Positions 18,586 through 26,249 of a stretch of 64,000 bases of DNA are shown here, piece by piece. This DNA comes from Niastella populi (GTDB lineage Bacteria > Bacteroidota > Bacteroidia > Chitinophagales > Chitinophagaceae). Every line of letters starts with the position of its first letter. Within the stretch, counting starts at the first letter, position 1. The notes under the pieces are model-generated. The model was not told the origin of the DNA. It was given only the letters and a program-made list of their open reading frames with translations, and made no database searches. The DNA lies in the NCBI RefSeq assembly GCF_002078015.1, contig NZ_LWBP01000191.1:39562-103561 (forward strand). Reading direction: 5' to 3'. The position numbers were made by a program, and so were the translations under genes.

Positions 18586-18924
18586 ATGTTACAGAGCAAT
18601 GAGTTTCAGTTTGAACAGGAGATACCATGGGAAGATGTTGGTAATGGCATTCAGCGGCAGATCTACGGGTATGACGAGAAGGTGATGCTGGTAAAAGCGA
18701 AATTCGAAAAAGGCGGTGTTGGATCGCTGCATCAGCATCCGCATTCACAGGTGACATATGTAGAAAGTGGGGTATTTGAAATGACCATTGGCGATGAAAA
18801 GAAGATCATTCGCAAAGGCGACGGGTATTATGTACCGCCAAATATCATCCATGGCTGTGTATGCCTCGAGGCCGGTATGCTGGTAGATGTGTTTTCGCCC
18901 CACCGCGAAGATTTTCTTAAATGA
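18586..18924 (+). CDS. kdgF: KdgF-type cupin (unsaturated uronate linearization)
   Basis: This 112-residue single-domain cupin has SLHQHPHSQVTYV with metal-ligand histidines at about 49 and 51 and a glutamine at 55. GDGYYVPPNIIHGC supplies the last histidine at about 89. This spacing fits KdgF, which converts the cyclic 4,5-unsaturated uronate released by lyases into the linear ketouronate DEH. It has no signal peptide, so it acts in the cytoplasm. Its place directly after the PL17 gene and before the transporter and reductase supports the role. Length is normal for KdgF. The gene name is based on motif and context, not on an alignment. Confidence 0.88.
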   Translation: MLQSNEFQFEQEIPWEDVGNGIQRQIYGYDEKVMLVKAKFEKGGVGSLHQHPHSQVTYVESGVFEMTIGDEKKIIRKGDGYYVPPNIIHGCVCLEAGMLVDVFSPHREDFLK

Positions 18925-18966
18925 ACTTACACCGTTTTTTAAGCATATAAATTAAAACTTTTTCTG

Positions 18967-19851
18967 ATGAAAAAAATGTCATTGATAATGGCAGGGCTAT
19001 TGGCATGCCTGACCGGGTTTACCCAGGAAGATGCTGTAAAGAAAGTAAATTATCCTGTAGGGTATAATGCGCTGTTGGATGTTGTGTATACCTCGGGCCC
19101 TGGTTGGGAACAAAAACTTGACCTTTACCTGGCGCCCAAGGATATGGGGCCGGCGCCGATTGTAATAAATATTCATGGCGGCGGCTGGAACCATGGCACC
19201 AAGGAGTCGCAGACCGGTTTTAGTACATTTTTCAAAGCAGGTTTTGCCGTGGCGAATATTGAATACCGCCTTACGCCGCAGGCTACCGCACCTGCAGCTG
19301 TGGAAGATGCAAGATGCGCATTGGTGTATATTGTCAGGAATGCGGCGGCATTGAATGTAGATGTAAATAGAATCGTGATCATGGGCGGCAGTGCCGGCGG
19401 GCACCTCGCATTGATGGCGGGCCTCCTGGGAAACGACCATCGCTTCGATGGTAACTGTAAGGGAGTGGAAAATATAAAAGTGGCCGCTATTATTGATAAA
19501 TATGGGATCACCGATGTGAACGATTGGGCTTATGGCTCACATATCACCAGTAAATCGGCCACCCGCTGGCTGGGTGACAAAGCTAAAGACGAAGCGTTCA
19601 TAAGATCTGTATCGCCTGTCAGCTTTGTTAATAAAAACAATCCGCCGGTTTTCATCGTGCACGGAGACGCTGATCCTGTTGTGCCATATCAGCAATCGGT
19701 TGACCTGCATAAGAAGTTACAGGAAGCAGGTGTTAAAACACAGTTTGTAACCATTCCGGGCGGGCAGCATGGCAAATTCCCGGCCGATAAAAATTCAGAA
19801 CTGAATAAATCGATCATCAGTTTCCTGCGGGAATTAAACATTGTAAAGTAA
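18967..19851 (+). CDS. Secreted alpha/beta-hydrolase (esterase/lipase BD-FAE-like)
   Basis: The 294-residue protein has a signal peptide (about residues 1-19, ending TGFTQ). Its alpha/beta-hydrolase core has an oxyanion motif HGGG at 70-73, a nucleophile elbow MGGSAGGH with Ser142, an acid in VHGDADPVV (about D234-D236) and a catalytic histidine in PGGQHGK (about H268). These make it an intact serine esterase of the hormone-sensitive-lipase/BD-FAE kind. It lies inside the alginate operon, 5 bases before the PL7 gene. Bacterial alginates can be O-acetylated on mannuronate, so deacetylation before lyase attack is a reasonable role, but no sequence feature proves that substrate. Confidence 0.82.
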   Translation: MKKMSLIMAGLLACLTGFTQEDAVKKVNYPVGYNALLDVVYTSGPGWEQKLDLYLAPKDMGPAPIVINIHGGGWNHGTKESQTGFSTFFKAGFAVANIEYRLTPQATAPAAVEDARCALVYIVRNAAALNVDVNRIVIMGGSAGGHLALMAGLLGNDHRFDGNCKGVENIKVAAIIDKYGITDVNDWAYGSHITSKSATRWLGDKAKDEAFIRSVSPVSFVNKNNPPVFIVHGDADPVVPYQQSVDLHKKLQEAGVKTQFVTIPGGQHGKFPADKNSELNKSIISFLRELNIVK

Positions 19852-19856
19852 CCGGT

Positions 19857-20618
19857 ATGAAAAAAAAGAGCAGGGTGTTTTTAGTGGCCGCACTGGTCGC
19901 TTTTATTTCAACATCGTACAGGGGCGACAGCCTGCAGGCAGCGAACTATCCCGCCAATGTGCTGGACCTCACCAACTGGAAACTGAATATACCGCTTGAT
20001 AAAAATAAGGATGGCAGATCAGACGAAATAAAACAACCGGAACTGGCGGCCTATTCAATAGCTCCCTGGTTTCAAAACAATGCAACAAATACGGGCGTAG
20101 TGTTTAGAGCCAATTGCGGCGGCATCACAACCCGCGGTTCGGGATACCCGAGAAGTGAATTGCGCGAAATGACCAACAATGGCCGAAGCGGCGCCAGCTG
20201 GTCGTCCGATGCGGGAACGCATATCATGGAAATAGAACAGGCCATTACGCACTTGCCCAATGTAAAACCACATATTGTGGCCGGTCAAATTCACGATGCC
20301 GGTGATGATGTGATCGTATTCAGGCTGGAAGGCAAAAAATTGTTCATAGATCATAATGGCGCCGATGGCGCAGTATTGACAAAGAATTATGAGTTGGGCG
20401 CAAAGTTCAACGTAAAGTTTGAAGTAGCAGCCGGACAGGTGAAAAGTTATTACAACGATGTACTGGTTGAAACTTACCCTGTTCATTTTTCAGGCGCTTA
20501 TTTTAAAGCCGGCGCATATGTACAATCGAATTGCCAGGGGCATAAAAAAGTAGCCGGTGAGTCATGCGATGCTTATGGGGAAGTGGTGATCTATAAACTA
20601 CGGGTAACGCATTATTAA
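19857..20618 (+). CDS. Polysaccharide lyase family 7 (alginate lyase)
   Basis: The 253-residue protein has an N-terminal signal (about residues 1-28) and a single jelly-roll alginate_lyase2 domain. All three PL7 signature motifs are seen: PRSELREM with the catalytic arginine (about R99), AGQIHDA with Q144 and H146, and YFKAGAYVQ with Tyr215 and the general-acid Tyr221. QIH rather than QVH at the second motif is usually linked to activity on G-containing blocks. The enzyme is endo-acting in most family members and would make the oligosaccharides taken up by SusCD. It carries no extra binding module. It starts 5 bases after the hydrolase gene. Confidence 0.93.
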   Translation: MKKKSRVFLVAALVAFISTSYRGDSLQAANYPANVLDLTNWKLNIPLDKNKDGRSDEIKQPELAAYSIAPWFQNNATNTGVVFRANCGGITTRGSGYPRSELREMTNNGRSGASWSSDAGTHIMEIEQAITHLPNVKPHIVAGQIHDAGDDVIVFRLEGKKLFIDHNGADGAVLTKNYELGAKFNVKFEVAAGQVKSYYNDVLVETYPVHFSGAYFKAGAYVQSNCQGHKKVAGESCDAYGEVVIYKLRVTHY

Positions 20619-20647
20619 TAAAAACGATCATTTCAAAAACTTGTCAT

Positions 20648-21985
20648 TTGAAAGTATCACAAAACATAGAACAGATAGCTGAGATACCGGTACCGGACAG
20701 TGCTTTTAAAATAAAGGGGTTGCGCTGGTACATTGTGAGCTTAATTGGGGTGGCCACCATCATCAATTATATCGACCGGGGCGCTATCAATTTCATGTGG
20801 CCCTACATTTATAAAGATTTTGGAATTGCCGATGCGGATAGCAAAAGCGCACTGGCATTTATTACTTCTTTTTTTATGGTGGCCTATGCCATTGGGCAAA
20901 CCGTTACCGGTAAACTGATGGATGCCATCGGCACGAGATTGGGAATAACCATATCGATCATTGGCTGGAGTATTTCCATTGCGTTGCATGCGTTGGCAAA
21001 AGGTATTTTATCGTTCAGCGTATTCCGTTTCTTACTGGGTATCAGTGAGGCGGGCAACTGGCCCGGCGCAACCAAGAGCAATGCGGAATGGTTTCCGGCA
21101 AAAGAGCGCGCCATAGCACAGGGAATATTTGGCGCAGGCGCTTCGCTGGGAAGCGTTGTAGCTGCACCGGTAATAGCCTCTCTATATCTGGCATTTGGCT
21201 GGAAAGTGACCTTTGCCGCCATTGCCATTTTGGGAATACTTTGGGTTATTCCCTGGCTGCTTATCAATAAGCATACACCCGATAAACATCCCTGGATCAC
21301 CAAAGAAGAACGAGCGCATATTCTGGAAAGCCATACAAATACCGCAAACACCATTCCCGAAACAAAAATATATAGCTGGAAACAGTTGCTGCAATTCAAA
21401 AATACCTGGGGCATCATCAGCTCCCGTTTTTTTATAGATCCCGTATGGTGGTTATTCGTTACCTGGCTGCCTACCTTTTTAAAAGAGCAATATCATTTCG
21501 ATATGAAACAGGTGGGGGCCTTTGCCTGGGTGCCGTATTTGTTTGCCGCCATTGGCGGACTGGCCGGGGGATTTTTTTCTTCTCATTGTATCAGGCGGGG
21601 TATGCCGGCAGCAAAGGCAAGAAAACGCGCTATGGCCATTGGGTCTGTTTTAATGCTGATCTCATTGATCTGCATTGCCGCCTGGCTTGAACATTTGAAA
21701 GATAATATTTCGGTGGCCATTGCATTGATCAGCAGTACCCTGTTCGGCTTTCAATTTCTGATAAATAACCTGCAAACATTACCCGGCGATTATTTCAATG
21801 GAAAGAATGTTGGAACGGTAGCCGGTTTGGGCGGCACAGCTGCAGTATTGGGTACGCTCATCACTACGTGGATAGTTCCGGTGATCACCCGTACCAGTTA
21901 TACTTCATTTTTTATAATGGGCGCCGCCATGGTGCCTGTTGCCTGGGCATGTATAACCTTTATAGCCTCGTCAAAAAAACATTGA
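20648..21985 (+). CDS. MFS transporter, hexuronate (ExuT)-like
   Basis: The product has 445 residues with about 12 predicted membrane helices. It carries the anion-cation-symporter features INYIDRGAINF in helix 1, GRLMD-like GKLMDAIGTRLG in loop 2-3, and FRFLLGISEAGNWPGATK, typical of the ExuT/DgoT group. It would import the uronate monomers (unsaturated uronate or DEH) made in the periplasm. No ATG exists near the N terminus: the reading starts at TTG (20648), and the next in-frame methionine is about 50 residues in and would remove helix 1. TTG is therefore the likely start, though a different non-ATG codon just upstream is possible. It lies between the PL7 and reductase genes. Confidence 0.88.
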   Translation: MKVSQNIEQIAEIPVPDSAFKIKGLRWYIVSLIGVATIINYIDRGAINFMWPYIYKDFGIADADSKSALAFITSFFMVAYAIGQTVTGKLMDAIGTRLGITISIIGWSISIALHALAKGILSFSVFRFLLGISEAGNWPGATKSNAEWFPAKERAIAQGIFGAGASLGSVVAAPVIASLYLAFGWKVTFAAIAILGILWVIPWLLINKHTPDKHPWITKEERAHILESHTNTANTIPETKIYSWKQLLQFKNTWGIISSRFFIDPVWWLFVTWLPTFLKEQYHFDMKQVGAFAWVPYLFAAIGGLAGGFFSSHCIRRGMPAAKARKRAMAIGSVLMLISLICIAAWLEHLKDNISVAIALISSTLFGFQFLINNLQTLPGDYFNGKNVGTVAGLGGTAAVLGTLITTWIVPVITRTSYTSFFIMGAAMVPVAWACITFIASSKKH

Positions 21986-22008
21986 ATAAAAACTTAAAAA
22001 CATCCATA

Positions 22009-22761
22009 ATGAAACTTACAGGAAAAGTAGCAATAGTAACCGGCGGAGCAAGAGACATTGGCAGGGCCGTATCGGTAAAGCTGGCGCAGGAAGGTGCAAA
22101 GGTGGTAGTGAATTATAACAGCAGTGAAGAACTGGCGCAGGAAACGCTGGCCCTGATAAAAGCGGCCGGCGGGGAAGGGCTTCTAGTAAAAGCAGATATC
22201 ACCAACCGGGAAGAAGTGGCGCGGCTGGTAACTGAAACGAAAAAGGCCTTTGGCCATGAGATCCATATTTTAGCCAATGTTGCCGGCGGTATGGTTGGCC
22301 GTAAGCTCATCACCGATATGGACGAGGCGTTTTGGGACCACGTAATTAACCTGAATGTGAAATCGGCGTTCCTGATGACGAAAGAAGTAGTATCGTATAT
22401 GCCGGCCGGAAGCAGTATTATCAATTTTTCTTCGCAGGCCGGAAGAGATGGCGGCGGTTTTGGCGCATCGGCATATGCTACATCGAAGGGTGCTATTGCT
22501 ACGTTCACGCGTGCAATGGCCAAAGAACTGGGGCCAAAAGGGATCCGGGTGAATGCGGTAGATCCCGGGATGATCGCCACTACCTTCCATGATACATTCA
22601 CCAAACCGGAAGTGCGCACTGCCGTTGCCAATGCAACGCCATTACGCCGCGAAGGGAATGCCGGCGAAGTGGCTGACCTTGTGGCCTACCTGGCCGGTAA
22701 TGAAAGCAGTTTTATCACCGGCGCCAATATCGATATCAACGGCGGTACCTACTTTTCATAG
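22009..22761 (+). CDS. SDR oxidoreductase, probable DEH reductase
   Basis: From the ATG at 22009 this is a 250-residue classical short-chain dehydrogenase. It shows the NAD(P)-binding motif TGGARDIGRA, the LANVAGG strand (NAG-like motif), a catalytic serine in IINFSSQAG, and the YATSK active-site Tyr-x-x-x-Lys. A longer reading from 21868 overlaps the transporter gene and lacks a sensible start. As the last gene of an alginate operon, the expected reaction is reduction of 4-deoxy-L-erythro-5-hexoseulose uronate (DEH) to 2-keto-3-deoxygluconate, as known for alginate-locus SDRs. The next enzymes, KDG kinase and KDPG aldolase, are not in this window. Substrate assignment comes from context. Confidence 0.85.
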   Translation: MKLTGKVAIVTGGARDIGRAVSVKLAQEGAKVVVNYNSSEELAQETLALIKAAGGEGLLVKADITNREEVARLVTETKKAFGHEIHILANVAGGMVGRKLITDMDEAFWDHVINLNVKSAFLMTKEVVSYMPAGSSIINFSSQAGRDGGGFGASAYATSKGAIATFTRAMAKELGPKGIRVNAVDPGMIATTFHDTFTKPEVRTAVANATPLRREGNAGEVADLVAYLAGNESSFITGANIDINGGTYFS

Positions 22762-22771
22762 ATCAGCGCTT

Positions 22772-23225
22772 TTAAGATTGCATCCGTGTCATTCGCCAGG
22801 CGGCGGGTGGCACGGTTATTATTTTAACCCGGCGAGCGTACTTATTACCAGCACCGCTACGCCGATAAGTTTTTCTTCTTTCAGCATTGCGCAATACCTG
22901 CAGGGCTTTACCAATATGTTTTTCCACGGTTTTAACTGAAATGCCCATTTCCTGCGCAATGTCTTAATAGCTCATGTTTCCGTAATGGTAAAGCATAAAT
23001 GACTGATGGCATTTTTCAGGCAGCGTGTCGATGCTTGTGCGGATGCGTTTCTTCAACTCGGTATGCTCGTAAGGAAAAGCCTGCGATAAATAATTTTCGT
23101 TTTGTAAGATCGATGAATGATGCGCATCGCGTGACAACTGATCTCTTAGCTGGGTAGCTACTTTGTATTTTACCGCATTGGTGTTCTTATCAGCCTGATA
23201 GGAATCGGAACGGGAGCTGAATGTT
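22772..23225 (-). pseudogene. Relic of an ECF sigma-70 factor gene
   Basis: Read on the minus strand, a frame gives VKYKVATQLRDQLS, then FPYEHTELKKRI, then IDTLPEKCHQSFMLYHYGNMSY, an in-frame TAA stop at 22964-22966, and then DIAQEMGISVKTVEKHIGKALQVLR. The last two blocks are the sigma-70 region 4 helix-turn-helix of a Bacteroidota ECF factor (LPEKCR...F...MSY-x-EIA...SVKTVEKH). The stop codon replaces a single residue in the middle of the helix-turn-helix, and there is no intact region 2 upstream. It is therefore a decayed sigma-factor gene. Such factors commonly sit beside FecR and SusCD genes; here no partner remains. Confidence 0.75.
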
Positions 23226-23353
23226 GATCTTACCCAAAATGATGGCTACCCGCAGTAGAAGATAATTGGAAAGAAGTGGTAAGAAGAGGCCGGAAGTAAG
23301 ATGTCTGCAAAGACTGAACTTCCTGCTTTTTCTATAGCGAAAGCATATTTGGT

Positions 23354-23595
23354 GATATGGAAGCTTCATTGAACCTGGGGAAATTATTGCACATAAATAA
23401 TAGCTTGCAGATAGGCGCTGATTTCAGGGTTATTTGATTGATCATGATGGCAATAACTTTATCGTTCCAACCGGCCCGGCTGATATTTTGAATTATACGA
23501 TGCATGGTTTTTTGTTCAGGAATCGAAAAAATTCCTGCATGAAAATAACGTCAGCTTCCGTAAGAGAACGGGTATCGGTTTACCGGCATCTTTGA
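23354..23595 (+). pseudogene. Decayed coding fragment, possibly outer-membrane barrel
   Basis: Plus-strand reading from 23354 gives MEASLNLGKLLHINN then LQIGADFRVI and a stop at 23435. A second frame beginning at 23437 continues IDHDGNNFIVPTGPADILNY and runs to a stop at 23593. The alternating hydrophobic/polar pattern across both pieces suggests consecutive beta-strands of one former protein. I do not recognise the family. The rest of 22762-23902 outside this and the sigma relic has no supported gene; the minus-strand reading 23516-23755 shows nothing convincing. Confidence 0.3.
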
Positions 23596-23902
23596 ATGCT
23601 TTTAAAAAATCACCGGCGATGGTGTAAAAAAAAGTGGGTGAATTTAAAGTGATACCAAATGGCGTGTTTGAAAACTGCTGGTAGAAAATTCCATCGATGC
23701 TTTTGTGGCAACGGTGCATAAAGGTTAAAACAACCGGTTGTTTGTAAACGCTCAACTGTACAATTGTTATTCAAACTTTATAGCACAGATGGAAACCAGT
23801 CCTTGCTTTATTATACAACTATAACATATTCACTATAATGTTGTAAAAAGTATGAATTGCCTGGCAACAGGTATGGCTTTTGCCTATTTTTGAGAAAAAA
23901 AG

Positions 23903-24673
23903 ATGGTATTTCCTATTGGTGATGATAACCGGGACAGGAAAAGATTCCCTTTTATCAATTATCTGCTTATAGCGCTTAATATTTTTGTATATGTTTACTG
24001 GCAAAGGTTAGGGCAGAACGATGATTTTACTTTTGCCTATTCTGCCGTGCCGGCTGAAATACTTACCGGGCGCGATATCGTAACCGAATCGAAGGTGGCT
24101 ATAAACCCGTATGATGGAGAAACTTTCCGCGTACCTGGCCTCGGTATTACCAATATTCCTGTTTTTTTCACTTTGTTTACATCCATGTTCATGCATGGCG
24201 GGTTGGCGCATTTGGCGGGTAATATGATGTACCTGTGGATCTTTGGCGATAATATAGAAGATGCGTTGGGGCACCTCAAATATCTTTTCTTTTATTTATT
24301 GTGTGGTTCGCTGGCGGGCTTAAGCCATGTGTTCAGTACCCTTGTATTTGGACAAAGTATGTTAATACCCAGTTTAGGTGCGTCTGGCGCCATCTCAGGC
24401 ATATTAGGCGCATATCTTCGATTGTTCCCCGGCAAAGGCATCCATCTCTGGATCTTATTTTTAATTATAACGGTGCCGGCATTTATTGCTGTGGGCGTAT
24501 GGTTTGCGTTCCAGGTTGTAAATGGGCTGGGTGCGTTGGGTGGTGAAGAAGCCGGCGGGGTGGCTTATGCGGCGCATATTGGTGGTTTTATTTTTGGCCT
24601 GCTGCTGATCGGTGTATTTGCGAAAGAGTTTATTATGAGAAGAAGGGCAGCGAAGAATAAGGGGTGGATATGA
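23903..24673 (+). CDS. Rhomboid-family intramembrane serine protease
   Basis: The 256-residue protein has about six transmembrane helices and the rhomboid active site: GASGAISG with the nucleophile Ser161, the partner histidine in AYAAHIGG (about H225), and the oxyanion asparagine in HLAGNMMYLW (about N107). Rhomboids cut membrane-anchored proteins within or near the membrane. The start GATAACC-rich N terminus MVFPIGDDNRDRKRFPFINY is typical of the bacterial group that begins with a short cytoplasmic stretch. An AGAAAAAAAG purine run precedes the ATG. No neighbour suggests a particular substrate. The 15-residue loop after Ser is normal and the active site is complete. Confidence 0.92.
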   Translation: MVFPIGDDNRDRKRFPFINYLLIALNIFVYVYWQRLGQNDDFTFAYSAVPAEILTGRDIVTESKVAINPYDGETFRVPGLGITNIPVFFTLFTSMFMHGGLAHLAGNMMYLWIFGDNIEDALGHLKYLFFYLLCGSLAGLSHVFSTLVFGQSMLIPSLGASGAISGILGAYLRLFPGKGIHLWILFLIITVPAFIAVGVWFAFQVVNGLGALGGEEAGGVAYAAHIGGFIFGLLLIGVFAKEFIMRRRAAKNKGWI

Positions 24674-24760
24674 AAAGGTGGGCCGCCCTTTTCGGGGCGG
24701 CTCACTTTCAGATTATATGGCAGATCGAGGTGCGTCCCTCTTTAAGAGAGACCACCTTTT

Positions 24761-25429
24761 TTATTTTTCAAATACTACCAGGTCTGGTTTCGCCCCCAGG
24801 GTCGTTAGCGAAGCATTTATGTCTGCGACCATTTTATCAGGGCCGCATACATAAAAATGTTTGTTAAAATCGGTTACATGAGAACGCAGATAATCTGCAT
24901 TGATCGTTCCGTTTTCATAGCCGTCTTTTTGTTCGCGGCTAAGAATATAAACAGCATTTTTTCCCATCATGGAAGTAAATTCTTCTTCATAAATAACATC
25001 AGCGGCGGTTTTATTGGCGAAGAACAGGGTGTTCCCGGCTAGCTGGTTATCGCGATGCAGTTGACGCAGGATGGCAATGAACGGTGTAATGCCCGCACCG
25101 CCGGCAATAAAATATCCCGGGCCTTTGTATTCAATAGCCCCCCAAACATCATGTAATATCAGTTCATCGCCGGGAACCAGTAGATGCAATTGGTTGGTAA
25201 CACTATTATGCCCGATGTATCGCTTTATAGTGAATTCGAGGGTGGGTTCGTCATTCAGGGAAGTAAAAGTAAAGGGTCGGCGCTCGTTTTCCCAGCCGGG
25301 TTTGTTAATGGCTACCTCCGTTGCTTGTCCGGCCACGAATTGATAACCATTTGGTTTTTCAATACGAAAGCTTTTGACATCATGTGTGACCTGCAGAACG
25401 GTTTTTATTTTAACTATATGCGATTCCAT
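24761..25429 (-). CDS. Ferredoxin-NADP reductase-type flavoprotein
   Basis: The 222-residue protein has the FNR fold: an FAD-binding barrel (about residues 1-100) with RPFTFTSLN, a variant of the RxYS flavin motif. The NAD(P)-binding half has AGGAGITPFIAILR, the GxGxxP loop, and ends VCGPDKMV and DLVVFEK. It is a single-domain reductase without a [2Fe-2S] domain, so it should pass electrons between NAD(P)H and a separate ferredoxin, flavodoxin or haem protein. It stands alone on the minus strand; the porin-like gene at 25601 is divergent. Substrate is unknown. Confidence 0.87.
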   Translation of the reverse strand: MESHIVKIKTVLQVTHDVKSFRIEKPNGYQFVAGQATEVAINKPGWENERRPFTFTSLNDEPTLEFTIKRYIGHNSVTNQLHLLVPGDELILHDVWGAIEYKGPGYFIAGGAGITPFIAILRQLHRDNQLAGNTLFFANKTAADVIYEEEFTSMMGKNAVYILSREQKDGYENGTINADYLRSHVTDFNKHFYVCGPDKMVADINASLTTLGAKPDLVVFEK

Positions 25430-25600
25430 GATTTATTGCATTTATAAAAGCAAGCTACAGATTAAAAACGAAAAAAGCGGTTGGAATTCTACAGTGCGAA
25501 ATTTCTAATATTCAATAAATTAAATTGTAAGCACGCCATAATGCGGGGCTGGTATTGCCTTTGCAATAGTTAGTATGTATTGTTTAATTAAACCAGCATT

Positions 25601-26164
25601 ATGAAGAGAATTATTTTTTCGGCAGTAATGTTATTACTGATCAAAGGCGCCTTCGCGCAACATGTGCAATATGGTATTAAAGGTGGTATAAACTTTGCGA
25701 ACATTGCAAACGATGCCGCCGATAATGATGCAGACACTAAAACCGGATTCCATCTTGGCGGTCTTGCTCATATTCATCTTACCCGTTCTTTTGCCATTCA
25801 GCCGGAGCTCGTATATAGTACGCAGGGAGCTGAATACAACAATGGTAAATTAAAACTGAATTACATCAACATTCCGGTATTGGGACAGTATATGTTTGGC
25901 AATGGATTCAGATTACAAACCGGCCCGCAGTTAGGTATTTTAACAACTTCTGAATGGGAGAGTGGAAATACGGAAACGGATGTTGATGATTTCAGCAATG
26001 TCGATTTTTCGTGGAGCTTTGGTGCAGGTTATGTAGGTAAGAATGGATTAGGTATCGATGCCCGTTATAATCTTGGGTTAACTGACGTTACAAAAGACAG
26101 GAACAACGATTTTCAGAACCGGGTTTGGCAATTAGGACTGTTTTACCAGTTCAAACATAAATAG
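25601..26164 (+). CDS. Small outer-membrane beta-barrel protein (PorT-like)
   Basis: The 187-residue protein has a signal peptide (about residues 1-19, ending KGAFAQ) and then alternating amphipathic strands, including YGIKGGINFANI, FHLGGLAHIHL, LQTGPQLGIL and NRVWQLGLFYQFKHK. This is the outer-membrane beta-barrel (OMP_b-brl_2) pattern of Bacteroidota, with about eight strands. Members are abundant and mostly of unknown role; the PorT name comes from the fold and not from type IX secretion. It is divergent from the flavoprotein gene and convergent with the TonB receptor gene, sharing the hairpin at 26200-26232. Confidence 0.82.
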   Translation: MKRIIFSAVMLLLIKGAFAQHVQYGIKGGINFANIANDAADNDADTKTGFHLGGLAHIHLTRSFAIQPELVYSTQGAEYNNGKLKLNYINIPVLGQYMFGNGFRLQTGPQLGILTTSEWESGNTETDVDDFSNVDFSWSFGAGYVGKNGLGIDARYNLGLTDVTKDRNNDFQNRVWQLGLFYQFKHK

Positions 26165-26199
26165 TGCTTTTACTTTTTTCAGAAAGCTAAACTTTAAGC

Positions 26200-26232
26200 G
26201 AAAGCGTCCCGACAAATAATCGGGACGCTTTC
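26200..26232. terminator. Bidirectional hairpin terminator
   Basis: A perfect 13-bp stem, GAAAGCGTCCCGA at 26200-26212 with its complement at 26220-26232, encloses a 7-base loop. It lies between two convergent genes (ends at 26164 plus and 26250 minus), so it can end both transcripts. Confidence 0.8.
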
Positions 26233-26249
26233 ACTTATAATGACCGGAA

